NCBI RefSeq assembly: GCF_025965585.1
Contig: NZ_JAOPWR010000353.1
Location: 1-35,186 of the forward strand
DNA: 35,186 bases
Direction: 5' to 3'
DNA from: Pseudonocardia sp.
GTDB lineage: Bacteria > Actinomycetota > Actinomycetes > Mycobacteriales > Pseudonocardiaceae
Under the pieces are notes generated by a model. It saw nothing but the letters and a program-made list of their open reading frames with translations. It ran no database searches and was not told the origin of the DNA. Below, piece after piece: positions 14,641 through 24,151 of this stretch (positions are counted from its first letter, which is position 1; each line of letters begins with the position of its first letter). Made by a program: the position numbers and the translations under genes.

Positions 14641-14646
14641 GGGGGC

Positions 14647-15402
14647 ATGGCAGGTCCGCGATCACCGAAGGACACCTTCATCACCGTCTACGGGCGAAAG
14701 CCGGTGCTGGAGGCCCTCGACGACACGACGTTGCGGGTCGACAAGGTCATCCTCGCCGAGGACGTGCGGGGCGCCTCGGCCCACCAGATCCTCGCCGCGG
14801 CCCGCGACCGGGGAGTGCCGGTGCAGCGGGCCACCGCACACCGCGTCAAGGTGCTGGCCGGCAACGGCCGCCACGACCAGGGCGTCCTCGCCGACGTCGT
14901 CGCGCCGCGGATGGCGCCGGTGGCGGAGTTCCTCGACGAGCTCGGCCCGGACGCGCCCGCCGCGGTGCTGGTGCTCGACCGCCTCACCAACCCGTCCAAC
15001 GTCGGGATGATCCTGCGGAGCGCCACCGCCGCGGGCCTGCAGGGCGTGCTGCTCCCCCGGCGCGGCCTGCCCTCGATCGACCCGCTGATGATCAAGGCGT
15101 CGGCCGGGGTGGCGTTCCGCGCGCCCGTGCTGCGCTCGGGCACCGTCGAGGAGGGCTGCGCGGAGCTGGCGGCGGGCGGGTTCACGATCTTCGGCCTCGA
15201 CGCCGGTGGCGCGTCGCTGCTGGACGCCGAGCTGCCCGCCCGGGTCGCGCTGGTGCTGGGCAACGAGACCGACGGCCTGTCCGACTCGGTGCGCCCCCAT
15301 CTCGACGGCGTGCTCGCCATCCCCATGCACGGCGGGGTGGAGTCACTGGGCGTCGCGAGCGCGGGTGCGGTGGCGGCGTTCGAACTGGCCCGTCGGCGCT
15401 GA
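14647..15402 (+). CDS. TrmH/SpoU family RNA 2'-O-methyltransferase
   Basis: SAM-dependent RNA methyltransferase of the SPOUT class with trefoil knot. N-terminal substrate-binding domain (about 10-80) starts with TVYGRKPVLEAL. The three SpoU motifs are clear: motif 1 DRLTNPSNVGMILRSA (about 112-127), motif 2 LVLGNETDGLS (about 205-215) and motif 3 IPMHGGVESLGVASAGAVA (about 224-243). At 251 residues it is full length. Target could be rRNA (RlmB/TsnR-like) or tRNA; sequence alone does not settle it. The short 22-base divergent spacer and the -10 box fix the start at ATG 14647. Confidence 0.93.
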   Translation: MAGPRSPKDTFITVYGRKPVLEALDDTTLRVDKVILAEDVRGASAHQILAAARDRGVPVQRATAHRVKVLAGNGRHDQGVLADVVAPRMAPVAEFLDELGPDAPAAVLVLDRLTNPSNVGMILRSATAAGLQGVLLPRRGLPSIDPLMIKASAGVAFRAPVLRSGTVEEGCAELAAGGFTIFGLDAGGASLLDAELPARVALVLGNETDGLSDSVRPHLDGVLAIPMHGGVESLGVASAGAVAAFELARRR

Positions 15403-15482
15403 GCGCCCTGGTAGGGAGGCCGCGGACGTCGCTGGGGTGATCGCGGCCCGCGAGGGACCCCGTGGACGTTTGCGGACCGCAC

Positions 15483-15488
15483 TAGCCT
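15483..15488 (+). promoter_or_regulatory. Leaderless -10 box for the FMN dehydrogenase gene
   Basis: TAGCCT is followed after 6 bases by ATG 15495. Confidence 0.55.
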
Positions 15489-15494
15489 GGGTGG

Positions 15495-16718
15495 ATGGTC
15501 CAGCGTCGCCTTCCCCGCCCGTCCGAGCTGCGCCCGCTGCTGCGGCCCGCGCCCTTCGTCCGGGACGCCACCCAGCGCCGGCTGCGACGGGCCGCCACGA
15601 TCGCCGACCTGCGCACCATCGCCCGCCGCCGGACCCCGCGCGCGGTGTTCGACTACACCGACGGCGCCGCCGACGGCGAGCTGTCGCTCAGCCGGGCCCG
15701 CGCGGCGTTCGCGCGCGTGGAGTTCACGCCGTCGGTGCTGCGGGACGTGTCGTCGGTGGACCTGGGCCGCGACATCCTCGGGCAGCGCTCGACGCTGCCG
15801 TTCGCCTTCGCCCCCACCGGGTTCACGCGGATGATGCACCACGAGGGCGAGCGAGCCGTCGCGTCCGTGGCGCAGGACGTGGGCATCCCTTACGCGCTCT
15901 CGACGATGGGCACCACCACAATCGAGGACGTGGCCGCCGCCGCACCCGGCGCCCGCAAGTGGTTCCAGCTCTACCTGTGGCGCGACCGCGCGGTGGCCAA
16001 GGACCTCGTGCAGCGCGCCGCCGACGCCGGCTACGACACGCTGATGCTCACCGTCGACACCCCCGTGGGCGGCGCCCGGCACCGCGACACCTACAACGGG
16101 CTGTCGATCCCGCCCGCGATCTCGCTGCGCACGTTCGCCGACGGCGCGATGCACCCGCACTGGTGGTTCGACCTGCTCACCACCGAGCCGCTGACGTTCG
16201 CCAGCCTCACCTCCACCGGTGGCGGCACCGTCGCCGACCTGATCAACCGGGTGTTCGACCCCGCGCTGACGATGAACGACGTCGACTGGCTGCGCGGCAC
16301 CTGGGGCGGGAAGCTCGTCGTCAAGGGCATCCAGAGCGTCGACGACGCCCGGCGCGTGGTGGACGCGGGCGCCGACGCCGTGCTGCTGTCGAACCACGGC
16401 GGCCGCCAACTCGACCGCGCGCCGGTGCCGCTGGAGCTGGTGGAGCCCACCGTGCAGGCGCTGGGCGACCGCGCCGAGGTGCTGGTCGACACCGGCATCA
16501 CCCACGGCGCCGACGTGCTCGCGGCGGTCGCGCTCGGCGCCCGGGCGGCGCTCATCGGCCGCGCCTATCTCTACGGGCTGATGGCCGGCGGCGAGCAGGG
16601 CGTCCGCAAGGCGGTGGAGATCCTGACCGGGGAGATCAGGAGAACACTGCAACTCGTCGGGGTGAAGAGTGTGGACGAACTACGCCCCTCGCACGTCCGT
16701 CTACGCCCGAACGGGTGA
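15495..16718 (+). CDS. FMN-dependent alpha-hydroxy acid dehydrogenase (LldD-like)
   Basis: Flavoenzyme that oxidises L-2-hydroxy acids such as lactate. The catalytic loop SNHGGRQLDRAP (about residues 299-310) contains the active His and substrate Arg; LLTVDTPVGGARHRD and LVVKGIQSVDDA hold FMN-binding Lys and strands of the TIM barrel; FDYTDGAADGE near the N-terminus is the usual family start after a short tail. Length is 407 residues. No membrane anchor. Family members include lactate dehydrogenase and the mycofactocin enzyme MftD, but no mycofactocin genes are here, so a lactate or related dehydrogenase role is more likely. A leaderless -10 box precedes the ATG. Confidence 0.9.
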   Translation: MVQRRLPRPSELRPLLRPAPFVRDATQRRLRRAATIADLRTIARRRTPRAVFDYTDGAADGELSLSRARAAFARVEFTPSVLRDVSSVDLGRDILGQRSTLPFAFAPTGFTRMMHHEGERAVASVAQDVGIPYALSTMGTTTIEDVAAAAPGARKWFQLYLWRDRAVAKDLVQRAADAGYDTLMLTVDTPVGGARHRDTYNGLSIPPAISLRTFADGAMHPHWWFDLLTTEPLTFASLTSTGGGTVADLINRVFDPALTMNDVDWLRGTWGGKLVVKGIQSVDDARRVVDAGADAVLLSNHGGRQLDRAPVPLELVEPTVQALGDRAEVLVDTGITHGADVLAAVALGARAALIGRAYLYGLMAGGEQGVRKAVEILTGEIRRTLQLVGVKSVDELRPSHVRLRPNG

Positions 16719-16761
16719 GCTCCCACTGGCGCCCGCGCGCGAGGCGGTCCAGGGTGCTCAC

Positions 16762-16986
16762 ATGAGCTTCCTCGACAAGGCCAAAGAGCTGCTGAACCAG
16801 AACGACGACAAGGTGGACCAGGCCCTCGACAAGGCCGGAGACATGGCCAAGCAGAAGTTCGCGGGGCACGACAGCGAGATCGACGGACTGGTCGACCAGG
16901 CGCAGCAGCGCACCGGCGCGGGCGACACCACGCAGGCGCCGCCGCCCGCCGAGGGCGAGCAGCCCCCGCCGCCGCCCGCCCAGTAA
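16762..16986 (+). CDS. Orphan antitoxin of the MT0933/Rv0909 family
   Basis: 74-residue protein starting MSFLDKAKELLNQNDDKVDQ, with a helical Lys/Asp-rich N-terminal half and a Pro-rich tail (APPPAEGEQPPPPPAQ). This N-terminus matches the family named after the Rv0909 antitoxin. No toxin gene is adjacent on either side, so a simple toxin-antitoxin role is doubtful; many actinobacteria carry solitary members. AGGG lies 7 bases before the ATG. A strong hairpin terminator follows. The gene is 43 bases past the FMN dehydrogenase stop and may be read from its promoter. Confidence 0.75.
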   Translation: MSFLDKAKELLNQNDDKVDQALDKAGDMAKQKFAGHDSEIDGLVDQAQQRTGAGDTTQAPPPAEGEQPPPPPAQ

Positions 16987-17002
16987 CCACCCGACCTGAC
17001 GA

Positions 17003-17036
17003 CGAGGGGCCACGAGCGCATGCTCGTGGCCCCTCG
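17003..17036. terminator. Terminator between the antitoxin-like and HAD genes
   Basis: CGAGGGGCCACGAGC and its exact complement form a 15-bp perfect stem with loop GCAT. It lies between convergent genes and can stop both. Confidence 0.92.
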
Positions 17037-17057
17037 CCCGTTCACCGGCCGGGCCGT

Positions 17058-17429
17058 CTACAGGCCGAGCAGGATCTCCACCTCCGACACCGTGGCGTCG
17101 GGGTCCCCGTGGTGCACGCCCACCGCTCCCGCTGCGCGGGCGCCCCGGATGTTGCGGGCGAGGTCGTCCACCACCACGCACTCCTGCGGCCTCAGGCCCA
17201 GGAGCCCCGCCACCTTCCGGAACACCTCGGGATCGGGCTTGCGCACGCCGAGCGCCGGCCCCAGCACCACCACGTCGAACGCCGCGGCGCAGTCGTCGGG
17301 CACGGCGTGCGCGTCCGAGACGAGCGCGGTGGGCAGGCCCGCGGCGCGCGCCCGATGCGCCAGGTCGAGGACCTGCGGCCCGTCGGTGATCACCCCGCCG
17401 TAGTCCATCACCAGACCGCGCAACCGCAC
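17058..17429 (-). CDS. Small capless HAD-like hydrolase
   Basis: 123-residue haloacid dehalogenase-fold protein. Motif I is LVMDYGGVITDG (nucleophile Asp9; the second Asp of DxD is Gly), motif II ALVSDA, motif III RKPDPEVF (Lys), motif IV VVVDDLARNI. Only about 25 residues separate motifs I and II, so the helical cap domain normal for subfamily I is missing; the protein is a bare core. Start GTG 17429 is set by the -10 box 7 bases upstream. The gene follows marR on the same strand, whose stop codon lies inside that -10 box. Phosphatase activity on a small substrate is plausible but not shown. Confidence 0.82.
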   Translation of the reverse strand: MRLRGLVMDYGGVITDGPQVLDLAHRARAAGLPTALVSDAHAVPDDCAAAFDVVVLGPALGVRKPDPEVFRKVAGLLGLRPQECVVVDDLARNIRGARAAGAVGVHHGDPDATVSEVEILLGL

Positions 17430-17436
17430 GCGGGCG

Positions 17437-17442
17437 ACGCTA
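17437..17442 (-). promoter_or_regulatory. Leaderless -10 box for the HAD gene, overlapping the marR stop
   Basis: Minus strand TAGCGT, 7 bases before GTG 17429. Its first three bases are the TAG stop of the marR gene. Confidence 0.45.
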
Positions 17443-17859
17443 CCCGTCGCCCAGTGCCGCGAGGACGGCCAGCAGGTGGCCGCGGACGACCGCCTCGTGC
17501 TCGGCCGTCAGCACGGGCATCCGCTCCCCGAGCTGCGCCTCCACCGCCGCGGCGGCGGCGGCGAACCGGCGCCGACCGCGCGGCGTGATCGCCAGCCGCA
17601 CCACGCGCCGGTCGTCGGGATCGCGCTCGCGCACGATGTGACCCCCGTCGGCGAGGGCGTCGACCACCGGGGTGAGCGTGGCCGGGGTGACGCCGAGCCG
17701 CGCCGCCAGCTCCCGGTGGGAGCCGCCGTCGGCCCGGGCCAGCTGCCCGAGCGCACCCAGCGACGTCGCCGTCAGGCCGTGCGCCGCCGCGGCCTGACCG
17801 CGGGCCCGGGTGACCACCTGCCCGGCGCGCGTCAGCAGCACGACGAGGGACGGTTCCAT
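17440..17859 (-). CDS. MarR family transcriptional regulator
   Basis: 139-residue winged helix regulator. The recognition region reads SHRELAARLGVTPATLTPVVDAL (split here as SHRELAARLGVTPA and TLTPVVDAL), followed by the wing with the family signature ERDPDDRRVVRLAITPRG; long helices at both ends form the dimer. Family members usually repress neighbouring or divergent genes and release DNA on binding a phenolic or other small ligand. A TAGGGT box 6 bases before ATG 17859 implies a leaderless message. It diverges from the Rv3235-like gene with a 90-base spacer that contains a perfect 10-bp palindrome, a candidate operator. Ligand unknown. Confidence 0.9.
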   Translation of the reverse strand: MEPSLVVLLTRAGQVVTRARGQAAAAHGLTATSLGALGQLARADGGSHRELAARLGVTPATLTPVVDALADGGHIVRERDPDDRRVVRLAITPRGRRRFAAAAAAVEAQLGERMPVLTAEHEAVVRGHLLAVLAALGDG

Positions 17860-17865
17860 GCCCCG

Positions 17866-17871
17866 ACCCTA
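17866..17871 (-). promoter_or_regulatory. Leaderless -10 box for marR
   Basis: Minus strand TAGGGT, 6 bases before ATG 17859. Confidence 0.55.
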
Positions 17872-17900
17872 TCGTTCGTCGCCATACCATCAGGTGACGT

Positions 17901-17910
17901 ACGACGTCGT
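17901..17910. promoter_or_regulatory. Candidate MarR operator palindrome
   Basis: ACGACGTCGT is a perfect 10-bp palindrome in the 90-base spacer between divergent marR and the Rv3235-like gene. Binding by this MarR is a guess from position. Confidence 0.3.
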
Positions 17911-17949
17911 CGACGCCCGCGGACGGCCCCGTCGGCCCACGCTCTGCGC

Positions 17950-18432
17950 ATGACGACGCTGCTCCTCGCCCCCCGGCCCGTTTCGCCACCGCCGGAGCGG
18001 ACCCGCCCCCGGCTGCGCCGGATGGCCTACGAGCCCGACCCCGGGACGCTCGCGGAGGCCCCGCCACGGTCGCTCGCACCACCGGCGGTGGTGGTCGACG
18101 TCCCCACCGAGGCCGAGCACCGCGCCGCGCGCCGAGCCCTGACGGGCACCGTCCGGCTGGCCCTGGAGGTGCTGGACGGCCGGCGCCCGGCCGCGCAGCT
18201 GGCACACCACTTCGACGACGCCCCGCTGCGCTACTGGCGGGCGGCGGCCCACCAGCGGCGCAGACGCACTCCCGCGCGCGCCCTGCGGATGCGGCTCTGC
18301 CTGCCCCTGCCGGGCATCGCCGAGGTCGCGGTGGTGTGCGACATCGACGGCCGCGTCCGGGCCCTCGCGGCCCGCTTCGACCGCGCCGACCCCACCGCGT
18401 CGTGGCGGTGCACCGAGCTGCGCCTGGGCTGA
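17950..18432 (+). CDS. Rv3235-family protein (DUF6459-like)
   Basis: 160-residue Ala/Arg/Pro-rich protein. The N-terminal half is disordered-looking and Pro-rich; the C-terminal half holds the family core: RRALTGTVRLALEVLDGRRP, then LAHHF, LPLPGIAEVAVVCDIDGRVRA and the closing WRCTELRLG. I recognise it as the actinobacterial Rv3235 family, which in M. tuberculosis also lies upstream of the secA1 region. It often occurs near SecA-associated genes, but no function is known. No signal peptide. The ATG at 17950 lacks a clear ribosome site. Confidence 0.8.
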   Translation: MTTLLLAPRPVSPPPERTRPRLRRMAYEPDPGTLAEAPPRSLAPPAVVVDVPTEAEHRAARRALTGTVRLALEVLDGRRPAAQLAHHFDDAPLRYWRAAAHQRRRRTPARALRMRLCLPLPGIAEVAVVCDIDGRVRALAARFDRADPTASWRCTELRLG

Positions 18433-18500
18433 GATTGACGCCCGGGACCAGGACCCGGCACGGACAGCCACATCTGCGGCACGGACCTCGCCGGCACCCG

Positions 18501-19859
18501 TCAGTGCTCCCCCGCGGGCGGCGCCATCGTGCCCGGACGCGCGCGCTGGTCCGGCAGCTGCAGGCCGATGTGCACGGTGTCGCGACCAGCCCGCTTGGCG
18601 GCGTAGAGCGCGGTGTCGGCCACGTGCAGGAGCGTCCGGACATCGTGCCCGTCGAGCGGATGTACCGCCCCGCCGATCGACACGCTCAACCCGCTGATGC
18701 CGTGCACCCCGTCCGCCGTGGTGAACTCGATGCTGAGCTCGCGGATCCGGCGGCGGATCCGCTCGGCCACCAGGAAGAACGCCGTCTCCGTGTCGTCCGG
18801 GCTCCCGGCCAGCAGCACCACGAACTCCTCACCGCCGAACCGGCCGACGAGGTCGTGCTCGCGGATCTCGCTGCGCAGCGCATCGGCCACGGCGGCGAGG
18901 ACCGCGTCGCCGGCCACGTGGCCGTGCCGGTCATTGATGCGTTTGAAGTGGTCGAGGTCGATCACGAGCACGGCGCCGGGCCCGTCCCGCTCACCGGCCC
19001 TGCGGATCTCGTCCTCCGCCCTGCCGTGCCAGGCCGCGGCGTTGAGCAGGCCGGTCTTCACGTCCGTGTCGGCGGCCTCCTGGAGGTGGCGCACGAGCAC
19101 GGCGCGGTGCAGGAGCAGCAGCGCGGGCAGCACGAACCCCGTCAGGTACGGGCTGATGGTCAGCCCGATCGCGGTCAGGGCCCCCAGACAGAGGGTGGCG
19201 ATCTCCAGCAGGTTCTCGTCCCAGCCACCGATGGCCCCGGCGACGTCCTGCTGCGGCGCGCTGAGCAGGATCGCGCCGGCGACCAGCGCGCTGTTGACCA
19301 CCGCGTACGTCAGCAGCGCGAGCCCTATGCTCTCCAGCTCGGCGAGGCCGATCGGGGGCTGCCCGAACGCACCGGGCGCGAACGACCGCGCCACGCCCCC
19401 GGCGGCCAGGCAGGCCAGCACGACCGTCGCGATGCTGAACAGCTGGCGGAACAACGGGACCCGCGGGTACCAGGCCCGTCGCCAGATGTGCACCTGCAGC
19501 ACGACGGCCAGCAGCGCCGCGAGGGTCGGGGGCAGCAGGAGGGCCGCCGCGAACGTCCAGACCGACGTGAGGTCGACGTGCAGCGCCTCGGTGACCCTGC
19601 GCCGCTGCCGCTCGACGCGGACCGCGACCTCGGTGTGGGCGAGGCCGAGCAGTCCGACGATCGCCAGCGTCCGCAGATCGGTGGGACGCGGGAGAACGCC
19701 GGCGACGCCCGGGGCCACCGTCAGCAGCAGTGCGGTCAGCTCGACCAGGAGCACCGGGGCCAGAACCCGCCGGGGCATGCCCCACACCGGCCAGCTCGAC
19801 ACGGCCGACACCGGCAGACGACCCGCGCGCGGGCGCCGGCCGTCGCGTTCGACCGTCAT
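18501..19859 (-). CDS. Membrane-anchored diguanylate cyclase (GGDEF)
   Basis: 452-residue inner-membrane enzyme that makes the second messenger c-di-GMP from two GTP. The N-terminal half has about six hydrophobic helices (for example VLAPVLLVELTALLLTVAPG and FVLPALLLLHRAVL) with no known sensory motif. The C-terminal GGDEF domain is intact: the metal/GTP segment VLVIDLDHFKRINDRHGHVAGD, active site RFGGEEF near residue 340, and the allosteric I-site RxxD (REHD) five residues before it, predicting product inhibition. No EAL domain. ATG 19859 is preferred; a TTG lies 12 bases upstream. The gene is divergent to the small-ORF cluster. (The metal segment spans more than 20 residues; key residues are the Asp pair and Asn.). 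Confidence 0.92.
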   Translation of the reverse strand: MTVERDGRRPRAGRLPVSAVSSWPVWGMPRRVLAPVLLVELTALLLTVAPGVAGVLPRPTDLRTLAIVGLLGLAHTEVAVRVERQRRRVTEALHVDLTSVWTFAAALLLPPTLAALLAVVLQVHIWRRAWYPRVPLFRQLFSIATVVLACLAAGGVARSFAPGAFGQPPIGLAELESIGLALLTYAVVNSALVAGAILLSAPQQDVAGAIGGWDENLLEIATLCLGALTAIGLTISPYLTGFVLPALLLLHRAVLVRHLQEAADTDVKTGLLNAAAWHGRAEDEIRRAGERDGPGAVLVIDLDHFKRINDRHGHVAGDAVLAAVADALRSEIREHDLVGRFGGEEFVVLLAGSPDDTETAFFLVAERIRRRIRELSIEFTTADGVHGISGLSVSIGGAVHPLDGHDVRTLLHVADTALYAAKRAGRDTVHIGLQLPDQRARPGTMAPPAGEH

Positions 19860-19918
19860 GCGCACTCGCAAGTCATCGGCAGCGCGGGCGCACCGAGCCT
19901 AGAGGAACGATCTCCAAC

Positions 19919-20002
19919 ATGTCACTCGAGAGGGGCAGATTCTTCACCTTCGATCACAATCAGGCTGGTCCGATCAACGCCCACGTCCACTCGAACGAGT
20001 GA
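19919..20002 (+). CDS. Small ORF 1: 27-residue peptide upstream of the heptapeptide genes
   Basis: ATG 19919 to TGA 20002 encodes a 27-residue peptide with start MSLERGRFFTFDHN and end INAHVHSNE, containing three aromatic and three His residues. AGAGGA lies 12 bases before the ATG, a weak spacing. I do not recognise the peptide. It opens the plus-strand unit that includes the two heptapeptide genes. It could be a leader, a signalling peptide or a precursor peptide; it could also be chance, though the codons are ordinary and the next start is close. Confidence 0.45.
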   Translation: MSLERGRFFTFDHNQAGPINAHVHSNE

Positions 20003-20035
20003 TGGGAGCACGGACCCCGGGGAGGAGGTGACCCG

Positions 20036-20059
20036 ATGCGCAACAAGACCTGGGGCTGA
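20036..20059 (+). CDS. Small ORF 2: heptapeptide MRNKTWG
   Basis: A 24-base gene with GGAGGAGGT centred 6 bases before its ATG, one of the best ribosome sites in the window. It encodes MRNKTWG and stop. A second gene 49 bases on encodes MSNKTWG, and 18 consecutive bases including the stop are identical. Repetition of both coding part and strong ribosome site argues that the peptide is made. No modifying enzyme is adjacent. Function unknown. Confidence 0.55.
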   Translation: MRNKTWG

Positions 20060-20107
20060 CAGGAGCACGACCGTGACAGGGATGCACCGACGTGAGGGGA
20101 GGCCGGC

Positions 20108-20131
20108 ATGTCGAACAAGACCTGGGGCTGA
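20108..20131 (+). CDS. Small ORF 3: heptapeptide MSNKTWG
   Basis: A 24-base gene with AGGGGAGG 5 bases before the ATG. It encodes MSNKTWG, differing from small ORF 2 only at residue 2. A GCGCCC/GGGCGC hairpin (20132-20148) starts at the base after the stop, and a strong terminator ends at 20196, so the three small ORFs form a closed transcription unit. Unknown function. Confidence 0.55.
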   Translation: MSNKTWG

Positions 20132-20161
20132 GCGCCCGAAAGGGGCGCACACGGGGCCCCA

Positions 20162-20196
20162 GGGCGCCGTGCCGGAGGACGCCCGGCACGGCGCCC
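20162..20196. terminator. Terminator shared by secA and the small-ORF unit
   Basis: GGGCGCCGTGCCGG and its exact complement form a 14-bp stem with a 7-base loop, 7 bases beyond the secA stop and 30 bases beyond small ORF 3. Confidence 0.92.
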
Positions 20197-20203
20197 GGCG
20201 GGA

Positions 20204-23116
<2,913 letters not shown>

Positions 23117-23181
23117 TGGTCGACCTCATTCACGATCGCGGTCAGGATGCGGAGCGCCGAGGGACGGCGTTCCACCGGCCC

Positions 23182-23187
23182 AGGGTA
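23182..23187 (-). promoter_or_regulatory. Candidate -10 box of secA
   Basis: Minus strand TACCCT, about 65 bases before the secA start, downstream of the hpf terminator. No good -35 at 17 bases. Low certainty. Confidence 0.3.
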
Positions 23188-23222
23188 GCGAAGCACCCGG
23201 GCCCTTCCCCCACAACGCCGAA

Positions 23223-23260
23223 GGGGCGGCAACCGTTCCGGTCGGAAACGGCGCCGCCCC
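23223..23260 (-). terminator. Terminator after hpf
   Basis: GGGGCGGC/GCCGCCCC outer stem plus an inner CCGTTCC/GGAAACGG stem with one bulge, 17 bases past the hpf stop and before the secA promoter region. Confidence 0.8.
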
Positions 23261-23276
23261 AGTCGACGTGGACGGT

Positions 23277-23915
23277 CTAGCGGACCAGCTGGATCACGCC
23301 GTAGTCGTAACCCTTGCGCCGGTAGACGACGGACGGTTCGCCGCTGTCGGCGTCGGCGAAGAGGTAGAAGTCGTGGCCGACGAGCTCCATGCGGGAGAGC
23401 GCGTCGTCGACACTCATGGGATCAGCGGTGTGGGTCTTGTGCCGGACGATCCGGCCCGGCATCGGGTCGTCGGCGGCGGAGTGGTCGTCGGCGGCGGAGT
23501 GGACGTGCTCGGCGCTCTCGCGCGGCGCCGGGATGTCGATCTCGAGCATGACGTCGTCGAGCACCGCGATGTCGGCGTTCCCGCGACCGACCATGACGCG
23601 GGTGCGCCTGCCGGTGACCCTGCGGCGGTCGTGCGAGCGCCGCAGCCGCGACTCGAGCTTGGCGACGGCGCAGTCGAGCGCCGCGTAGAAGTCCTGGGCA
23701 CAGGCCTCGCCCCGCGCCACTCCTTGGCAGCCGCGGCCGGTGAGCTCCACCCGCTGGCAGCTCTTGCTCTGACGCCGGTTGGGCTCGTGGAAGAGCTCCA
23801 CGTCCATGGCGACGATCTTGTGGTCGTAACGTTCCAGACGAGCGACCTTGTCGGCGATGTGCTCCCGGAAGTGCTCCGGAACCTCGACGTTACGGCCTGT
23901 GACAACGATCTCCAC
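23277..23915 (-). CDS. hpf: Long-form ribosome hibernation promoting factor
   Basis: 212-residue long HPF, which binds the decoding region of the 30S subunit and pairs ribosomes into inactive 100S dimers (or stabilises 70S in mycobacteria). The N-terminal HPF/RaiA domain (1-105) starts VEIVVTGRNVEVPEHFREHI and has the basic RLRRSHDRRR patch; the C-terminal dimerisation domain (about 150-212) ends VVYRRKGYDYGVIQLVR. Between them, the linker contains the direct repeat HSAADDHSAADD, from an 18-bp tandem duplication. GTG 23915 has AGGGA about 8 bases upstream. It lies between comF and secA as in mycobacteria, and has its own upstream region of over 200 bases, consistent with growth-phase control. 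Confidence 0.95.
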   Translation of the reverse strand: MEIVVTGRNVEVPEHFREHIADKVARLERYDHKIVAMDVELFHEPNRRQSKSCQRVELTGRGCQGVARGEACAQDFYAALDCAVAKLESRLRRSHDRRRVTGRRTRVMVGRGNADIAVLDDVMLEIDIPAPRESAEHVHSAADDHSAADDPMPGRIVRHKTHTADPMSVDDALSRMELVGHDFYLFADADSGEPSVVYRRKGYDYGVIQLVR

Positions 23916-24018
23916 GCAGACTTCCCTCGCTTTCGGCGTCGGGTTGCGTTGCAGACTGCGCCCGGAGATCCGACCCCGGGCGCTCGATCGGTGATTCCTG
24001 TGATTGGGGGCCTCGGCG

Positions 24019-24043
24019 GATGCGGGAGACCGTAACCCGCATC
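24019..24043. promoter_or_regulatory. Inverted repeat around a candidate hpf -10 box
   Basis: GATGCGGG and CCCGCATC form perfect 8-bp arms around 9 bases. The minus strand of the centre reads TACGGT, a TANNNT box, with TTGCCG 15 bases upstream. A protein binding the repeat would block this promoter. Confidence 0.4.
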
Positions 24044-24132
24044 ACGGTTCGGCAACAGTGCTCTGCGCCGAGTGGCCCTGGCTGGGTGGAAGCGCCGAAC
24101 GACATTCCCCGGACACCGCCCGGACACTAAAC

Positions 24133-24144
24133 TGCGGCGCCGCA
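24133..24144. promoter_or_regulatory. Perfect 12-bp palindrome after comF
   Basis: TGCGGCGCCGCA, next to a minus-strand TAGTGT box (24124-24129). It could be an operator for a distal hpf promoter or part of a weak comF terminator. Confidence 0.3.
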
Positions 24145-24151
24145 TTCATGA

